Below, one piece after another: positions 25,951 to 34,668 of a stretch of 64,000 bases of DNA (its first letter is position 1; every line of letters starts with the position of its first letter). Origin of the DNA: Zobellella iuensis (GTDB lineage Bacteria; Pseudomonadota; Gammaproteobacteria; Enterobacterales; Aeromonadaceae); assembly GCF_016746085.1 (NCBI RefSeq), contig NZ_JAERTZ010000033.1, positions 1 to 64,000 of the forward strand, given 5' to 3'. The notes under the pieces are model-generated. The model ran no database searches. It saw only the letters and a list, made by a program, of their open reading frames with translations, and was not told where the DNA came from. The translations under genes were made by a program, and so were the position numbers.

Positions 25951-27649
25951 TGGTGTTCTCCTGTTGGCCACTGAGCCTGGGCAGGCCGTCGAGCAGGCTG
26001 GCACTGAGATAAATGCCGGTTTGCGGACCAAAGATGCCATCGGCGGTCAGCCCCTTGCTGCGTTGAAATGCCCTGATATCACCGGCCAATACGTCGTCGT
26101 AGCGTTGATGCTGCCGACGCGGCGCCCGCCCTTGCCAGGAGGCCAGATGTTGCTCAAGCCAGGCCACGGCTTCACCGCGGCTGCCCGGATAAAGCGGGGC
26201 CTGGTACAGGGGCGGGGGCTGCCAGAGCAAGACGTAGCTGCCGGGCCAACTGGCCGCCAGCTCGGCCAGGGCAATTTTCCTGGCCTGGCCGCCGATCATG
26301 ACGTCCGCCCGCTCGCCATCGATGCGGGTCAGGGTGGCGTAGACGGCTCCCTTGTCGGGATGCTCCAGGCGAAAGACCGCCGGGTGGTTCTGCTGTTGCA
26401 AGGTTGCCAGGTCTCCGTCCTGAAAGGCGCAGTCCAGCTGGTGCAGGCGGGCGAAGCGACACACCACCGGATGCTCATTCGGGTTGTAATCCAGCCTCCA
26501 GAGGGAAAACAGGTGCTGGTAGGCCATGACCTGGCTGATATCGGTATCCAGGGCGGCGGGCCATTGCCAGAATTCCAGTTCTTGTTTTGCGGGCAGAGCG
26601 CGCTCCGGCTCGACAGCAGGAAGAGCCGCCATCACCTTGTCGACCGGCAAGGTCGCCGGCTCCGTCTCTTTCATCGGAGAGAGGGGCGAACTGTCCGGAT
26701 CCTCGTCGGTCGAGGATGCCTGCGACAGCAGGGGAACATCGGCACTCGGCAGCTGCTGTTGCACATCCTGCAGCCACACGGCGGCCAGCAGTACCGCCAG
26801 GCATGCGGCCAGGGCCCATGTCCGCCAATACGGACCGGCACCGGGGCGGCCCAACACCTCGGTGGCGGCCCGGTTCATGGTCTTCCGATCCACCCTGGGC
26901 AGCCGTTGCACATAGGCGCCGAGCAGGGCCCGGTCACAGATCACGTTGATCAGCCTGGGGACGCCGCCGGTCAGACGGTAAAGCCGGCGCAGGCTGTTGG
27001 GATGGAACAGTGAGGCCTCTACGCCCGCCACCGACAGGCGATGGGCGATGTAGGACTGCATCTCGGCGAAGGTCAGCGGAATCAGATGATAACGGGCGGT
27101 GATTCGTTGGGACAGCTGGCGCAGCTCCGGCTGCGTCAGCTTCTCGGCCAGTTCCGGCTGACCCAGCAGGATAATCTGCAGCAGTTTGTGGGTATTGGTC
27201 TCCAGGTTGGTCAGCAGCCGGATCTGTTCCAGCACCTCGGTCGACAGATTCTGGGCCTCGTCGATAATCAGTACCGCCCGGCGGCCCTGGGCATGGGTAT
27301 CGAGCAGGTGGTGGTTGATGGCGTCGGTCAGTTGTTTGAGATTGGCCTGTTCCGGCACCGTTATGTCCAACTCCTGACAGATGGCGGCCAGCAGTTCCAG
27401 GGCGGTGCACTTGGGGTTGAGGATAAAGGCCAAATCGGTGTGCTCCGGCACTTGCTCCAGCAGGCAGCGACATACCGTGGTTTTACCGGTGCCGACCTCG
27501 CCGGTGAGCAGTACAAAACCGCCGTGGCTGCTGAGGCCATATTGCAGGTGGGCCAAGGCTTCCCGGTGCTGCTGGCTGAGATAGAGGTAACGGGGATCCG
27601 GGGCAATGGAAAAAGGCAGATCGCTCAGGCCGAAATAGTTGCCGTACAT
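25934..27649 (-). CDS. gspA: Type II secretion ATPase GspA (ExeA-like)
   Basis: A 571-residue protein. An AAA ATPase domain (about 1-270) has the P-loop GEVGTGKTTVC and Walker B LIIDEAQNL. One membrane helix follows (about 283-300), then a large periplasmic part ending in a peptidoglycan-binding domain (DIRAFQRSKGLTADGIFGPQ). The start is ATG 27649 (MYGNYFGL, family-typical) behind AAGGATGG; an ATG three codons earlier sits on the ribosome site. The family helps insert the secretin in the cell wall. The structural secretion genes begin 2.7 kb away on the same strand. Confidence 0.9.
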   Translation of the reverse strand: MYGNYFGLSDLPFSIAPDPRYLYLSQQHREALAHLQYGLSSHGGFVLLTGEVGTGKTTVCRCLLEQVPEHTDLAFILNPKCTALELLAAICQELDITVPEQANLKQLTDAINHHLLDTHAQGRRAVLIIDEAQNLSTEVLEQIRLLTNLETNTHKLLQIILLGQPELAEKLTQPELRQLSQRITARYHLIPLTFAEMQSYIAHRLSVAGVEASLFHPNSLRRLYRLTGGVPRLINVICDRALLGAYVQRLPRVDRKTMNRAATEVLGRPGAGPYWRTWALAACLAVLLAAVWLQDVQQQLPSADVPLLSQASSTDEDPDSSPLSPMKETEPATLPVDKVMAALPAVEPERALPAKQELEFWQWPAALDTDISQVMAYQHLFSLWRLDYNPNEHPVVCRFARLHQLDCAFQDGDLATLQQQNHPAVFRLEHPDKGAVYATLTRIDGERADVMIGGQARKIALAELAASWPGSYVLLWQPPPLYQAPLYPGSRGEAVAWLEQHLASWQGRAPRRQHQRYDDVLAGDIRAFQRSKGLTADGIFGPQTGIYLSASLLDGLPRLSGQQENTSVVYP

Positions 27650-27913
27650 GATGACCATCCTTGGGGGCATGTACTTCTTAATATATAAGCCGAATGCCCC
27701 TTCCGGCCAGCCGGCAACAGGGCTTTTTCAGGGTATTCAAACCGGCTGTACTAAACGGGGGTCATCTGTGCCAGGACGGGCCACGGCGCCATGACAACGG
27801 AATCAATGGCGTGGAACGGGCCCGGTGATGGTTTGCTGAGCGCCTGGGTGATTGACGATCAGTGCCTGCATGTACACCGGTAGCCCGCATGGGGGGATTT
27901 TTCGGAAATCGAC
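27650..27913. other. Intergenic region upstream of gspA
   Basis: 264 bp holding the gspA promoter region and the 3' flank of the LuxR-type gene. I see no gene and no clear terminator. Confidence 0.4.
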
Positions 27914-28561
27914 CTACCGGCGATCGGCCACCTGCTCGATAGCAAGCCGCAGGCGCCGGTGGATACCCAGCTTGGCGTAGATGTGCTGCAAATGTGACTT
28001 GACTGTCAGGTCGCTGATCCCGAGTTGCTTGGCGATTTCCTTGTTGGTCATGCCGCGGGCCACCCACCGTAGGATCTCCTGTTCCCGATCGGTGAGCGCT
28101 GCTTGCGCATCGGCAACCGGCGGCTTTGATTGCTGTTTCGTTCTGAGCAACAGTTCGCTGAGCAGTTGTGCCAATAGCCGGCGCGGCGCCCAGAGTTCAC
28201 CCTGGTGGAGGGCGTGGATGGCTTTGATCAGGTGCTTCGCTGCAAACGCCCGCGACATGCAACCCGGGGCCCCCTGTTCCAGCGCCAGCACGACAAACTC
28301 AACATCGGTCGGGTCGGCAAAAACCAGGATCCTCGTTCCGGGGTTGATCTCTGCAATCATGGGCAGGGTGTCCATGCCGCCATGAAGAAGGGCATCCAGC
28401 AGCAGGATATCCGGCCGCAGTACTTCCACCAGATGCAAGGCATGGTCGGAGTCCCTGGCTTCGCCGACGACCTGCATGTCTTCCTGTCCGTTCAGGGCAT
28501 CGAGCAACGCTTCCCGCAGGTGGAAGTCATGGTTGGCTACAAGAATCCGGATTCTGGTCAT
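27914..28561 (-). CDS. Orphan NarL/LuxR-type response regulator
   Basis: A 215-residue two-domain regulator. The receiver domain (about 4-120) has Asp56 in DILLLDALLHGG as phosphoacceptor; the acidic pocket reads NHD, so one of the usual two acids is replaced by His. The LuxR-type helix-turn-helix covers about 148-210 (LTDREQEILRWVARGMTNKE, SDLTVKSHLQHIYAKLG). No histidine kinase is adjacent. Neighbours are the type II secretion genes and a Flp-like ORF 18 bp upstream on the same strand, so regulation of surface structures is a guess. Confidence 0.88.
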   Translation of the reverse strand: MTRIRILVANHDFHLREALLDALNGQEDMQVVGEARDSDHALHLVEVLRPDILLLDALLHGGMDTLPMIAEINPGTRILVFADPTDVEFVVLALEQGAPGCMSRAFAAKHLIKAIHALHQGELWAPRRLLAQLLSELLLRTKQQSKPPVADAQAALTDREQEILRWVARGMTNKEIAKQLGISDLTVKSHLQHIYAKLGIHRRLRLAIEQVADRR

Positions 28562-28579
28562 GTTGCGCTTTGCAGGAAA

Positions 28580-28708
28580 TTATTTAATGGTCGGTGTAAC
28601 ACAATAGTGATGCCGTCCCGGAAACCTGGGTTGTGCAATCGCATGTTCCACCGCAGTCAAACCTTCCTCATCCCTGAAAAACGCCTTCACTTCATTTGTT
28701 ACGTCCAT
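28580..28708 (-). pseudogene. Truncated Flp-type pilin-like ORF (42 codons)
   Basis: A 42-codon ORF with a strong ribosome site, AGGAG ending nine bases before ATG 28708. Its first half, FFRDEEGLTAVEHAIAQ, looks like the prepilin-peptidase region of Flp/Fap (type IVb) pilins, where cleavage occurs after Gly of DEEG and Glu is found at position +5. The hydrophobic helix expected next is missing; instead PRFPGRHHYCVT follows, so the gene seems cut short. It abuts a decayed transposase, which may explain the damage. It ends 18 bp before the LuxR-type gene. The pilin link rests on one motif. Confidence 0.5.
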
Positions 28709-28709
28709 G

Positions 28710-28880
28710 TCAACTCTCCTGAGTTAAGGAGTCTCTTATATGGGCACCACAGGCTTTCATACCAGCAACACCTTATACCTGCCTGCGAGGCAATTGCTTG
28801 TGCAACAGCACTTTCCCCGGCTGGTTGCTCGCAGCTAGCTGCAACAGGTTCTTTGCCAAATCCAGTCCGATCACGCACAT
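28710..28880 (-). pseudogene. IS110-family transposase remnant
   Basis: Translating from 28880 gives VIGLDLAKNLLQLAASNQ and VLLHKQLPRRQV, matching the N-terminal DEDD-domain start of IS110/IS1111 transposases (GIDLAKNVFQ, RKQLRR). An in-frame TAA at 28775-28773 follows, then GVAGMKACGAH, corresponding to the GMEACGSAH motif, with the segment between them lost. The frame ends at 28710-28712. It is clearly dead: a stop, an internal deletion and no C-terminal half. The sequence upstream to about 28971 may be the element's left end, but I cannot define its boundary. Confidence 0.72.
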
Positions 28881-29207
28881 CTTGTTTATGGGCACCATCT
28901 TCTCTACCGAGGGGCTGGATAATACCTTCAACTATGGCACCTTGAGGCCGCTTTGGAGGGGGCGGTGTCCATTTCATCTGAGAAATGCCCTGATTTTGCG
29001 ATAATTGGCACATGCTGACCATCCGGTGCCACCCATGACGCAGTTGACCCTGGCCGAAGCCGGCAGGGTGGCGGAGCGCGACCCGCAGGCTTTCTCCCCC
29101 ACGGCGGCCGGCTCCTATGCGATTCCTGTCGGTCGGGCCAGTGCTTTGCCTTCGGCTTCCCTCAGACTCCACCTCGCGGAACCGGTCATGGCGGCCCATA
29201 TAAGAAG

Positions 29208-29231
29208 AGGGGCTCCGCTCGCGGAGCCCCT
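29208..29231 (-). terminator. Terminator of the secreted-protein gene
   Basis: A perfect 10-bp stem AGGGGCTCCG / CGGAGCCCCT with a 4-base loop, 40 bp after the stop at 29271. On the minus strand CTTCTTATA follows, a weak T-run. Confidence 0.65.
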
Positions 29232-29270
29232 ACTGTCAGGACGGACTCATCCTGAGGTTCTCATGGCCGG

Positions 29271-30191
29271 CTACTGCTTGAAGTTGCCGGAGTTGTCGAT
29301 CGGACAGGCATTCTCCTCCCCGATGCGGCTCGGATCAAAGTGGAAGCCGGGGAGCTGGTCGGTGAGGAAGGCGCCCGTGGCATTGAAGGCGTTCAGCCCG
29401 TAGGGGCCGCTGGCCGCGCCGAAGGTGTTGGCGTTCGGCGTGGTCAACACCTGGATCAAGGTCGGGTTGGCCGCCGAGGCGGTGTCGTAGAAGTCCGGGA
29501 CGACGGTGTCGTTAAAGAGGTCGGTCTTGGCGTGCCCGGTCAGAGCCCAGGCGGCATCGGCTGCATTCCTCCAAAAGCCGGGCGAGCACCAGGCGCCTTC
29601 TTCGCCCTCGAAGGGCTGGCAGCCGTGGCTGACCACAAGCTGGACATTGCCCCGGACAGTCCCTTGGTATTTGGCGGTGACAGGCAGTCCGACCAGAGCG
29701 TTGTAGTTGTAGTACTGGCTCGCATACTTAAAGGTACCGCCGACCTGGATCATGTCGACACTGCCACCAGGCAGGTTAAGTTTCGCCGAGGTGGCGCCGT
29801 TCGCGGTCAGCACCCAGAGGAGGTATGGCTGTCCTTCCTGGTATGGCTGCCCGGGTCCGTTCCAGTCGGCGAACTGGCCGGTGCCGCCGTCGTCGGCGTC
29901 GTCCTGCCCCGTCAGACCGCAGCGTTCGTTTTTCAGGTTGGCGGTGGTGTCGTCAAAGGTGAAGCCCTGGCCGGTATAGGTGACTATGGTGCCGGCGAGC
30001 GCCGGGGTCGTGGCCACGACGGCGGCCAGGGCGAGCAGGGCACAAAGCCCAATGAGCCTGCCGAGGAGGCGGGTGATCCGGGCGTGGTGCGTGGCCGGGG
30101 TTTTCGCACCCCTGGCCACCGCGTCTTCCACAATCGTCGCCCCTTCCTCGTCCTTCTCTAGGGCTTCGACTTTCGCAAATAATGCATCCAT
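29271..30191 (-). CDS. Secreted protein of unknown function with CSPGFWRN motif
   Basis: A 306-residue protein I cannot assign to a named family. Residues 1-45 are hydrophilic and include KDEEGATIVE, resembling the Flp-pilin processing motif and the nearby 42-codon ORF. A Sec-type signal follows: Arg-rich 38-45, hydrophobic 46-61, and TPALA at 62-66, giving predicted cleavage after 66. The mature part is beta-rich and Gly/Thr/Asn-rich with few charges, and contains CSPGFWRNAADAAW, a motif I recall from several uncharacterised exported proteins (PGFWKN type). The start ATG is seven bases after GAGGA. It lies 148 bp downstream of gspD on the same strand, so it may be a substrate of that secretion system; this is inference. 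Confidence 0.7.
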   Translation of the reverse strand: MDALFAKVEALEKDEEGATIVEDAVARGAKTPATHHARITRLLGRLIGLCALLALAAVVATTPALAGTIVTYTGQGFTFDDTTANLKNERCGLTGQDDADDGGTGQFADWNGPGQPYQEGQPYLLWVLTANGATSAKLNLPGGSVDMIQVGGTFKYASQYYNYNALVGLPVTAKYQGTVRGNVQLVVSHGCQPFEGEEGAWCSPGFWRNAADAAWALTGHAKTDLFNDTVVPDFYDTASAANPTLIQVLTTPNANTFGAASGPYGLNAFNATGAFLTDQLPGFHFDPSRIGEENACPIDNSGNFKQ

Positions 30192-30225
30192 GACTCTGTC
30201 CTCACAACTTAGGAGCTATGCCGTT

Positions 30226-30257
30226 GCCCTGAATCGGTGTTCAGCACCGTTCAGGGC
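30226..30257. promoter_or_regulatory. Long hairpin upstream of the secreted-protein gene
   Basis: Arms GCCCTGAA(T)CGGTG and CACCGTTCAGGGC pair over 13 bp with one bulged T and a 5-base loop. It sits between the gspD stop and the next start, so it may end the secretion operon or structure the leader of the following gene. No T-run follows. Confidence 0.5.
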
Positions 30258-30339
30258 CTCTCGACTAGAGCATAGTTCCGGCTTGCAGAGGGACAATACT
30301 CCGGAAGGAGCATGCGCCGAGGTGGGTTGCAAATATGAG

Positions 30340-32427
30340 TTACATCGCCGCTACCCCCAGCAGTTTTCGGCGATATTCCTGGGTCACGGCGCGGGCGTCC
30401 TGGGGGTTGGCCACGGCGGTGGGGGTGATCAGCACCACCAGTTCGGTGCGCTTGACGTTGGTGCCGCTGCTGCCGAACAGCCAGCCCAGCACCGGCACAT
30501 GGCGGATGCCGGGCACGCCCTGGCTGTCCTGGGCCTTGTTCTCGCGGATAAGGCCGCCCAGCACCAGGGTCTCGCCGCTCTGCACCGCCACCCGGGTGTC
30601 TATTCTGCGCTGGGTAATGGTGGGCGACTGGATGTTGGAGGAGGTGGTGGTGGCCACGTCGTTCACCTCCTGGATGAGCTCCAGCACCACCATGCCGCCG
30701 GCGTTCACCCGCGGGGTGACTTCCAGCAGCACGCCGGTGTCCCGGTACTGGATGGTGCTGGTGACGTTGCCCAGGTCGCTGTTGAGGTTGGTGGTTTCCG
30801 AGGTGCGGATCGGCACCTGGTCGCCCACCCGGATCTGCGCCTTCTGGTTGTCCAGTACCATCAGCGAGGGGGAGGAGATCACGTTCACCTTGGAATCGCT
30901 GGCCAGGGCGGTGAGCAGGGCGCGGGTGCCGCTGGCGCTGAACACCTCGTAGCTGGCGCTGGAGGCGGCCAGGCTGGTAGCGGTGGGGATGGGCAAGGGC
31001 CCCAGGCCACCGGCGCCGGTGCGGCCACTGCCCAGGTTGTTCTTGAAATACCACTGCAGGCCGTAGCGCAGCTCATCCTCCAGGCTTACTTCCACTATGG
31101 TGGCCTCCACCAGTACCTGCAGCGGCAGCTGATCCAGCCGCTTGATGGCCTGCTCCACCTTGGCGTAGTCGGCGCTGGCGGCCATTACCACCAGGGCGTT
31201 GCGCTCGGTGTCGGCGATCACGCTCACTTCGCCCACGTCCAGGCTGGCGGCGTTGATGCCGGTGGCGATTTGCAGCAGGGCGCGGTCTTCCCCGGGGGCG
31301 TTGGCCGGCGACAGTGAGGCATCACCGCGGTTGCGGCGCTGGCTGTCGAACAACTGGTTGAGCAGGGTGGCCAGGTGGTCGGCCTTGCCGTTTTGCACAT
31401 GGTATACGTACATGTTCAGTCCGCGCGGGTTCTCGGCCCGATCCAGCCGCTCGATCCAGACCCGGGCGTCGGTCAGGTAGCGCTCCTGGGGCGTGATCAC
31501 CAGCAGGGCGTTGAGCCGCTCTATCGGCAGGTAGCGCACCATGCCGGCCAGGGGGCCCTCGGCTTCGTCGCCGAAAATAGCCTGCAGCTCGCCGGCGATC
31601 AGGTCGGCGCTGCTGGCCTGCAGCCGGAACAGGCCCACCGACATGCCGCGCAACTGGTCCACGTCGAACAGGTTGACGGTGTCGCGGATATTGAGCAGTT
31701 CATCCCGGGTGCCCACCAGGGTGAGCATGTTGCGCCTGTCGTCCACCATCAGGGTACCCTGGCGGGGTTTCACCGGCTCCAGGATCTTTTCCATTTCCCG
31801 GGCGCCTATGTAGCGCAGCGGCAATATCAGCATCTGGTAGCCGCGCTCGGCGGTGGGTGCCAGCCGGGGATTGAGGACGGCGGTGGGCACTTCGCCGGCC
31901 GGTATCACGTTGAACAGGCCCTGGCTGTGTACCAGGGCGGCACCGTGGGTCTGCAGCAGGCTTTCCAGGATGGGCAGCAGGGCTTCTTCACGGATGGGCC
32001 TGTTGGTTTGCAGGTAGACCTGGCCGAGCACCCGTTCATCGAGGGAATAGTTCAGTTGCAGTATGTCGCCCAGTATGGTCTTCACCACCTCGGCGATGTC
32101 GGAGCCCTGGAAGTTGAGGGTAATGTCGCCGGGGGCGGGGGGCGGGATTGCTTCCGCCTGCTCCAGGCGGACGAAGTTGCCCGAGCCCCGGTAGATTTCG
32201 CTGCGGGTGGCGGGGCTGTCGGCCGGACCGCTGGTGGCGATGGGCGGGGCGGGCAGCAGCTCTTCGTCCCGGGGAGGGAGGCGCACCGGATCATAGCTGC
32301 TGGCCATCCTGGCCTGGCCCCAGGGCTTGTCGAGGGTTCCCCTGTCGCCGGTGGGGGTGGTGCAGGCGATCAGCAGGGTGCAGGAGAAACCAATGCACAG
32401 CCATTTGCTCTGGTGAAACTCGCTCAT
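30340..32427 (-). CDS. gspD: Type II secretion secretin GspD
   Basis: A 695-residue outer-membrane channel subunit. It starts with a lipoprotein-type signal (CTLLIAC, lipidation at about Cys22). N0/N1-N3 domains cover about 100-400 (ITLNFQGSDIAEVVKTILGD), and the secretin core covers about 430-680 with VISSPSLMVLDNQKAQI and TLVLGGLIRENKAQDSQGVP. The lipidated, self-piloting form is known from Xps/Hxc-like systems. It is last in the operon and its ATG overlaps the upstream stop by 4 bp. Confidence 0.93.
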   Translation of the reverse strand: MSEFHQSKWLCIGFSCTLLIACTTPTGDRGTLDKPWGQARMASSYDPVRLPPRDEELLPAPPIATSGPADSPATRSEIYRGSGNFVRLEQAEAIPPPAPGDITLNFQGSDIAEVVKTILGDILQLNYSLDERVLGQVYLQTNRPIREEALLPILESLLQTHGAALVHSQGLFNVIPAGEVPTAVLNPRLAPTAERGYQMLILPLRYIGAREMEKILEPVKPRQGTLMVDDRRNMLTLVGTRDELLNIRDTVNLFDVDQLRGMSVGLFRLQASSADLIAGELQAIFGDEAEGPLAGMVRYLPIERLNALLVITPQERYLTDARVWIERLDRAENPRGLNMYVYHVQNGKADHLATLLNQLFDSQRRNRGDASLSPANAPGEDRALLQIATGINAASLDVGEVSVIADTERNALVVMAASADYAKVEQAIKRLDQLPLQVLVEATIVEVSLEDELRYGLQWYFKNNLGSGRTGAGGLGPLPIPTATSLAASSASYEVFSASGTRALLTALASDSKVNVISSPSLMVLDNQKAQIRVGDQVPIRTSETTNLNSDLGNVTSTIQYRDTGVLLEVTPRVNAGGMVVLELIQEVNDVATTTSSNIQSPTITQRRIDTRVAVQSGETLVLGGLIRENKAQDSQGVPGIRHVPVLGWLFGSSGTNVKRTELVVLITPTAVANPQDARAVTQEYRRKLLGVAAM

Positions 32428-32969
32428 GATGATTCCCCGTTACTTCCCTGTTCGTTGTCGTTGTCCGGTGCGGCGGCGTCTTCGCCGGGCTCGGCCGGGG
32501 TGGCGTGCGGATGGTCTTGCGGTGTGTTGGCCGGCGTATCGAGCGACCGGCTGGAAGGCAGCCTGGGCTCCCACAGCTCCAGGCGCAGGCGCAGGACGCC
32601 GTCGCTCAGGGTCACGGCGTCCACCGTTATTTCTTCCAGCTGCCAGCTCCCGTCCAGATACATGCCCACCTTGATACGGGCTCGTCCTTCCCCCTGGCGT
32701 TCGCTGAACAGTGCCAGTTGCTGGTCGCCTTCCCACACCACCCCGGTCAGGCGCCACTTTTCCCGCATGGCGGCGGCGCTTGCGCTGATGGGATCCCCGC
32801 CTGCGCCCGCCTGGGGCCGGCGACTCTCGTCGAACAGCGGCCGGCTGATGATCTCATCGAACTGTTCGAGGGGCGGGTAGGCCGGAGCCGGGGCGTAGCC
32901 GTCCTGCGCCCGGGGGGCCGGCAGCCACAACAGTAGTGGCATGGCCAGCAGCAAGAGCCAGGGTTTCAT
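32424..32969 (-). CDS. gspN: Type II secretion protein GspN (XpsN-like)
   Basis: A 181-residue protein with an N-terminal hydrophobic segment (about 3-20, LLLLAMPLLLWLPAP) ending at an Ala-rich site. FDEIISRPLFDESRRP at about 37-52 is the pattern seen in GspC/GspN homology-region proteins, followed by a small beta domain (WRLTGVVWEG..LALFSERQG) and an acidic Pro-rich tail. In Xanthomonas the equivalent XpsN links inner-membrane XpsLM to secretin XpsD and fills the GspC role. No separate gspC is seen in the operon. Call rests on position plus the HR-like motif. Confidence 0.72.
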   Translation of the reverse strand: MKPWLLLLAMPLLLWLPAPRAQDGYAPAPAYPPLEQFDEIISRPLFDESRRPQAGAGGDPISASAAAMREKWRLTGVVWEGDQQLALFSERQGEGRARIKVGMYLDGSWQLEEITVDAVTLSDGVLRLRLELWEPRLPSSRSLDTPANTPQDHPHATPAEPGEDAAAPDNDNEQGSNGESS

Positions 32970-33577
32970 AACGCCTCCCTTTGGGCATAACCGATCAGGT
33001 CGAAGCGAACGTCGAGCGAGGGGAGCTGTCGCAGCCGGGGATCCTGGCGGCGAATCACTATGTTCCTGTTCATCTGGATGGCGGATCGGCGCGGGTTGGC
33101 GGTGATCACCAGGCTCTGGATAAAAAGCGCGGGCCGCCCCGACTCCAGGGCATGAAGCAGGGGCACCAGTTGGTCCAGCTCGCCGCGCAGGTGCACTCGC
33201 AGCACCACGGCCGGCAAGGGACCTTCGGCAGAGAGAGGGGCGTTTTGCACGCTTACCAGCTGGCCGCCGCTACGGCTCACCAGCCGGTTCAGATGTTGCT
33301 GCAGCCAGGCCGAAGCCAGGGCGGGGCGGCGTTCCGGCAGGTAAAGCCCGGTGTCGGGAGCGTCGGCCCGCAACCGGTGCAATGCCTGCTCGGTCTGCTC
33401 CAGCTCGGCCGACAGCCGCTGGTAGCGGTTGAGCTGATTTTCCAGCTGGCCGATGGTCGCCCCCTGCTGCAGGAAGAGCCCGAGCAGGGGGCCTATGACC
33501 AGGCTGAAGGCCAGCATCACCACTACCAGCAGTAGCCCCAGGGCGACCGCCTGCTGCTGCCGGGCGCTCAGGTTCAT
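32966..33577 (-). CDS. gspM: Type II secretion protein GspM
   Basis: A 203-residue bitopic protein: a membrane helix at about 12-34 (ALGLLLVVVMLAFSLVIGPL), a short coiled-coil (about 40-70) and a periplasmic ferredoxin-like domain with a PilO/GspMb pattern. It partners with GspL in the inner-membrane platform. Both ends overlap neighbours by 4 bp, indicating translational coupling. Confidence 0.82.
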   Translation of the reverse strand: MNLSARQQQAVALGLLLVVVMLAFSLVIGPLLGLFLQQGATIGQLENQLNRYQRLSAELEQTEQALHRLRADAPDTGLYLPERRPALASAWLQQHLNRLVSRSGGQLVSVQNAPLSAEGPLPAVVLRVHLRGELDQLVPLLHALESGRPALFIQSLVITANPRRSAIQMNRNIVIRRQDPRLRQLPSLDVRFDLIGYAQREAL

Positions 33578-34656
33578 AAGGCGGTCTCCTCGCCGAAGCG
33601 GGCGTCAATCATAAAGCGGTCCTTGTTGGTGGCCGGATTGTTGGTGACCGGTGAGCTGAAGCGCACGTCGAAGAACAGCTGGGAGGCTTCCAGCAGGCCA
33701 ATAAGCTCGGAGGCGTTGGCCGACTCCCCCCGTAGTTGTACCGTACCCTCGAGCAGCTCGAAGCGGCTGAGCCAGGTATGGTCGGGCAACTGGCGGGTCA
33801 GTTCATCCAGCAGCGGCAACACCGAAGGCCGGCTCGCCCTTTCCCGGGCCAGGAACTGTCGGCTTTGCTGCAGCTCCTCCAGTTGCTGCTTGAGGGTGGC
33901 GGCCTGCTCCGCTCGCTGCCGGGGGATATCCAGCTGGGCGCCGAGCGCGTCGATCCGGTTTTGCCGCTGGTAAAGCGGCACGGCCACCAACAAAAACAAC
34001 ATCACCAGCACCAGGGCGCCGTTCAGGCGTTTCAGTCGCCCGGCCTTGAGGGCGGCCGCACTTTGGATCACCGGGAGTGGAATGGCCGGCGCCTCCGGGT
34101 GTTCGGCATTACAGAGGGAGTCGGGAGCCAGCCCCAGCTCGGCCAGCTCGGCCAGCCTGGGGGCCACCTGGACCTTGGGCGCCAGCGACAGGCTGATCTG
34201 GATCTGGGCGCCGTCTTTCTCGCGGGGAGCGGCTTTGAAACCAAAATAGACCTGATCGGAGCTGAAAGGGGTGTACCTGTCCATTTCGAAGCGCAGCACG
34301 TTGGCCAGGTTGCCGGCGGTGGCCGCCGGCAGGATGATGCGGGTCAGCAGCAACTCGCCGGCGGGCAGGCAGAGGCGGATGCTGTCGGCCTGTTTCAGCA
34401 TCCGCTCCAGGGCTTCCTCCTGGGCCGGCGATCCGTTCAGGAACAATTGCTCGCCCTGGGGCTCCAACGTCAGCCGATAGCTATCCTGTTCGGGATAAAT
34501 GCCGAGCCGTTGCTTCTGGCCGAGCAGGCGCCGGCTCAGGTGGGGAGACAGCAGGCTGAGCAGCTGGCGGCTCCACCATTGCCAGAATAGGGCAAGGTGT
34601 TGCCCTAGCCCGCGACCGTAATGATTCAGCTTCTGTACGATATTATCCCCATCCAT
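33574..34656 (-). CDS. gspL: Type II secretion protein GspL
   Basis: A 360-residue inner-membrane protein. The cytoplasmic actin-like part is shorter than in classic GspL (about 45-190); a membrane helix lies at about 210-230 (LNGALVLVMLFLLVAVPLY), followed by a coiled-coil and a PilN-like periplasmic domain (about 265-350). It recruits the ATPase GspE to the membrane and pairs with GspM. The PilN-like pattern is usual for Xps-type systems. Confidence 0.83.
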   Translation of the reverse strand: MDGDNIVQKLNHYGRGLGQHLALFWQWWSRQLLSLLSPHLSRRLLGQKQRLGIYPEQDSYRLTLEPQGEQLFLNGSPAQEEALERMLKQADSIRLCLPAGELLLTRIILPAATAGNLANVLRFEMDRYTPFSSDQVYFGFKAAPREKDGAQIQISLSLAPKVQVAPRLAELAELGLAPDSLCNAEHPEAPAIPLPVIQSAAALKAGRLKRLNGALVLVMLFLLVAVPLYQRQNRIDALGAQLDIPRQRAEQAATLKQQLEELQQSRQFLARERASRPSVLPLLDELTRQLPDHTWLSRFELLEGTVQLRGESANASELIGLLEASQLFFDVRFSSPVTNNPATNKDRFMIDARFGEETAL

Positions 34657-34668
34657 AGGGAATCTCCG

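Noticed and set aside
28562-29004. Intact mobile element
   Set aside because: Only N-terminal transposase fragments remain, with a stop codon and deletion, and no target-site repeats could be identified.
28699-29199. 166-codon minus-strand frame over the transposase remnant
   Set aside because: Wrong frame relative to the IS110-type motifs and no recognisable domain.
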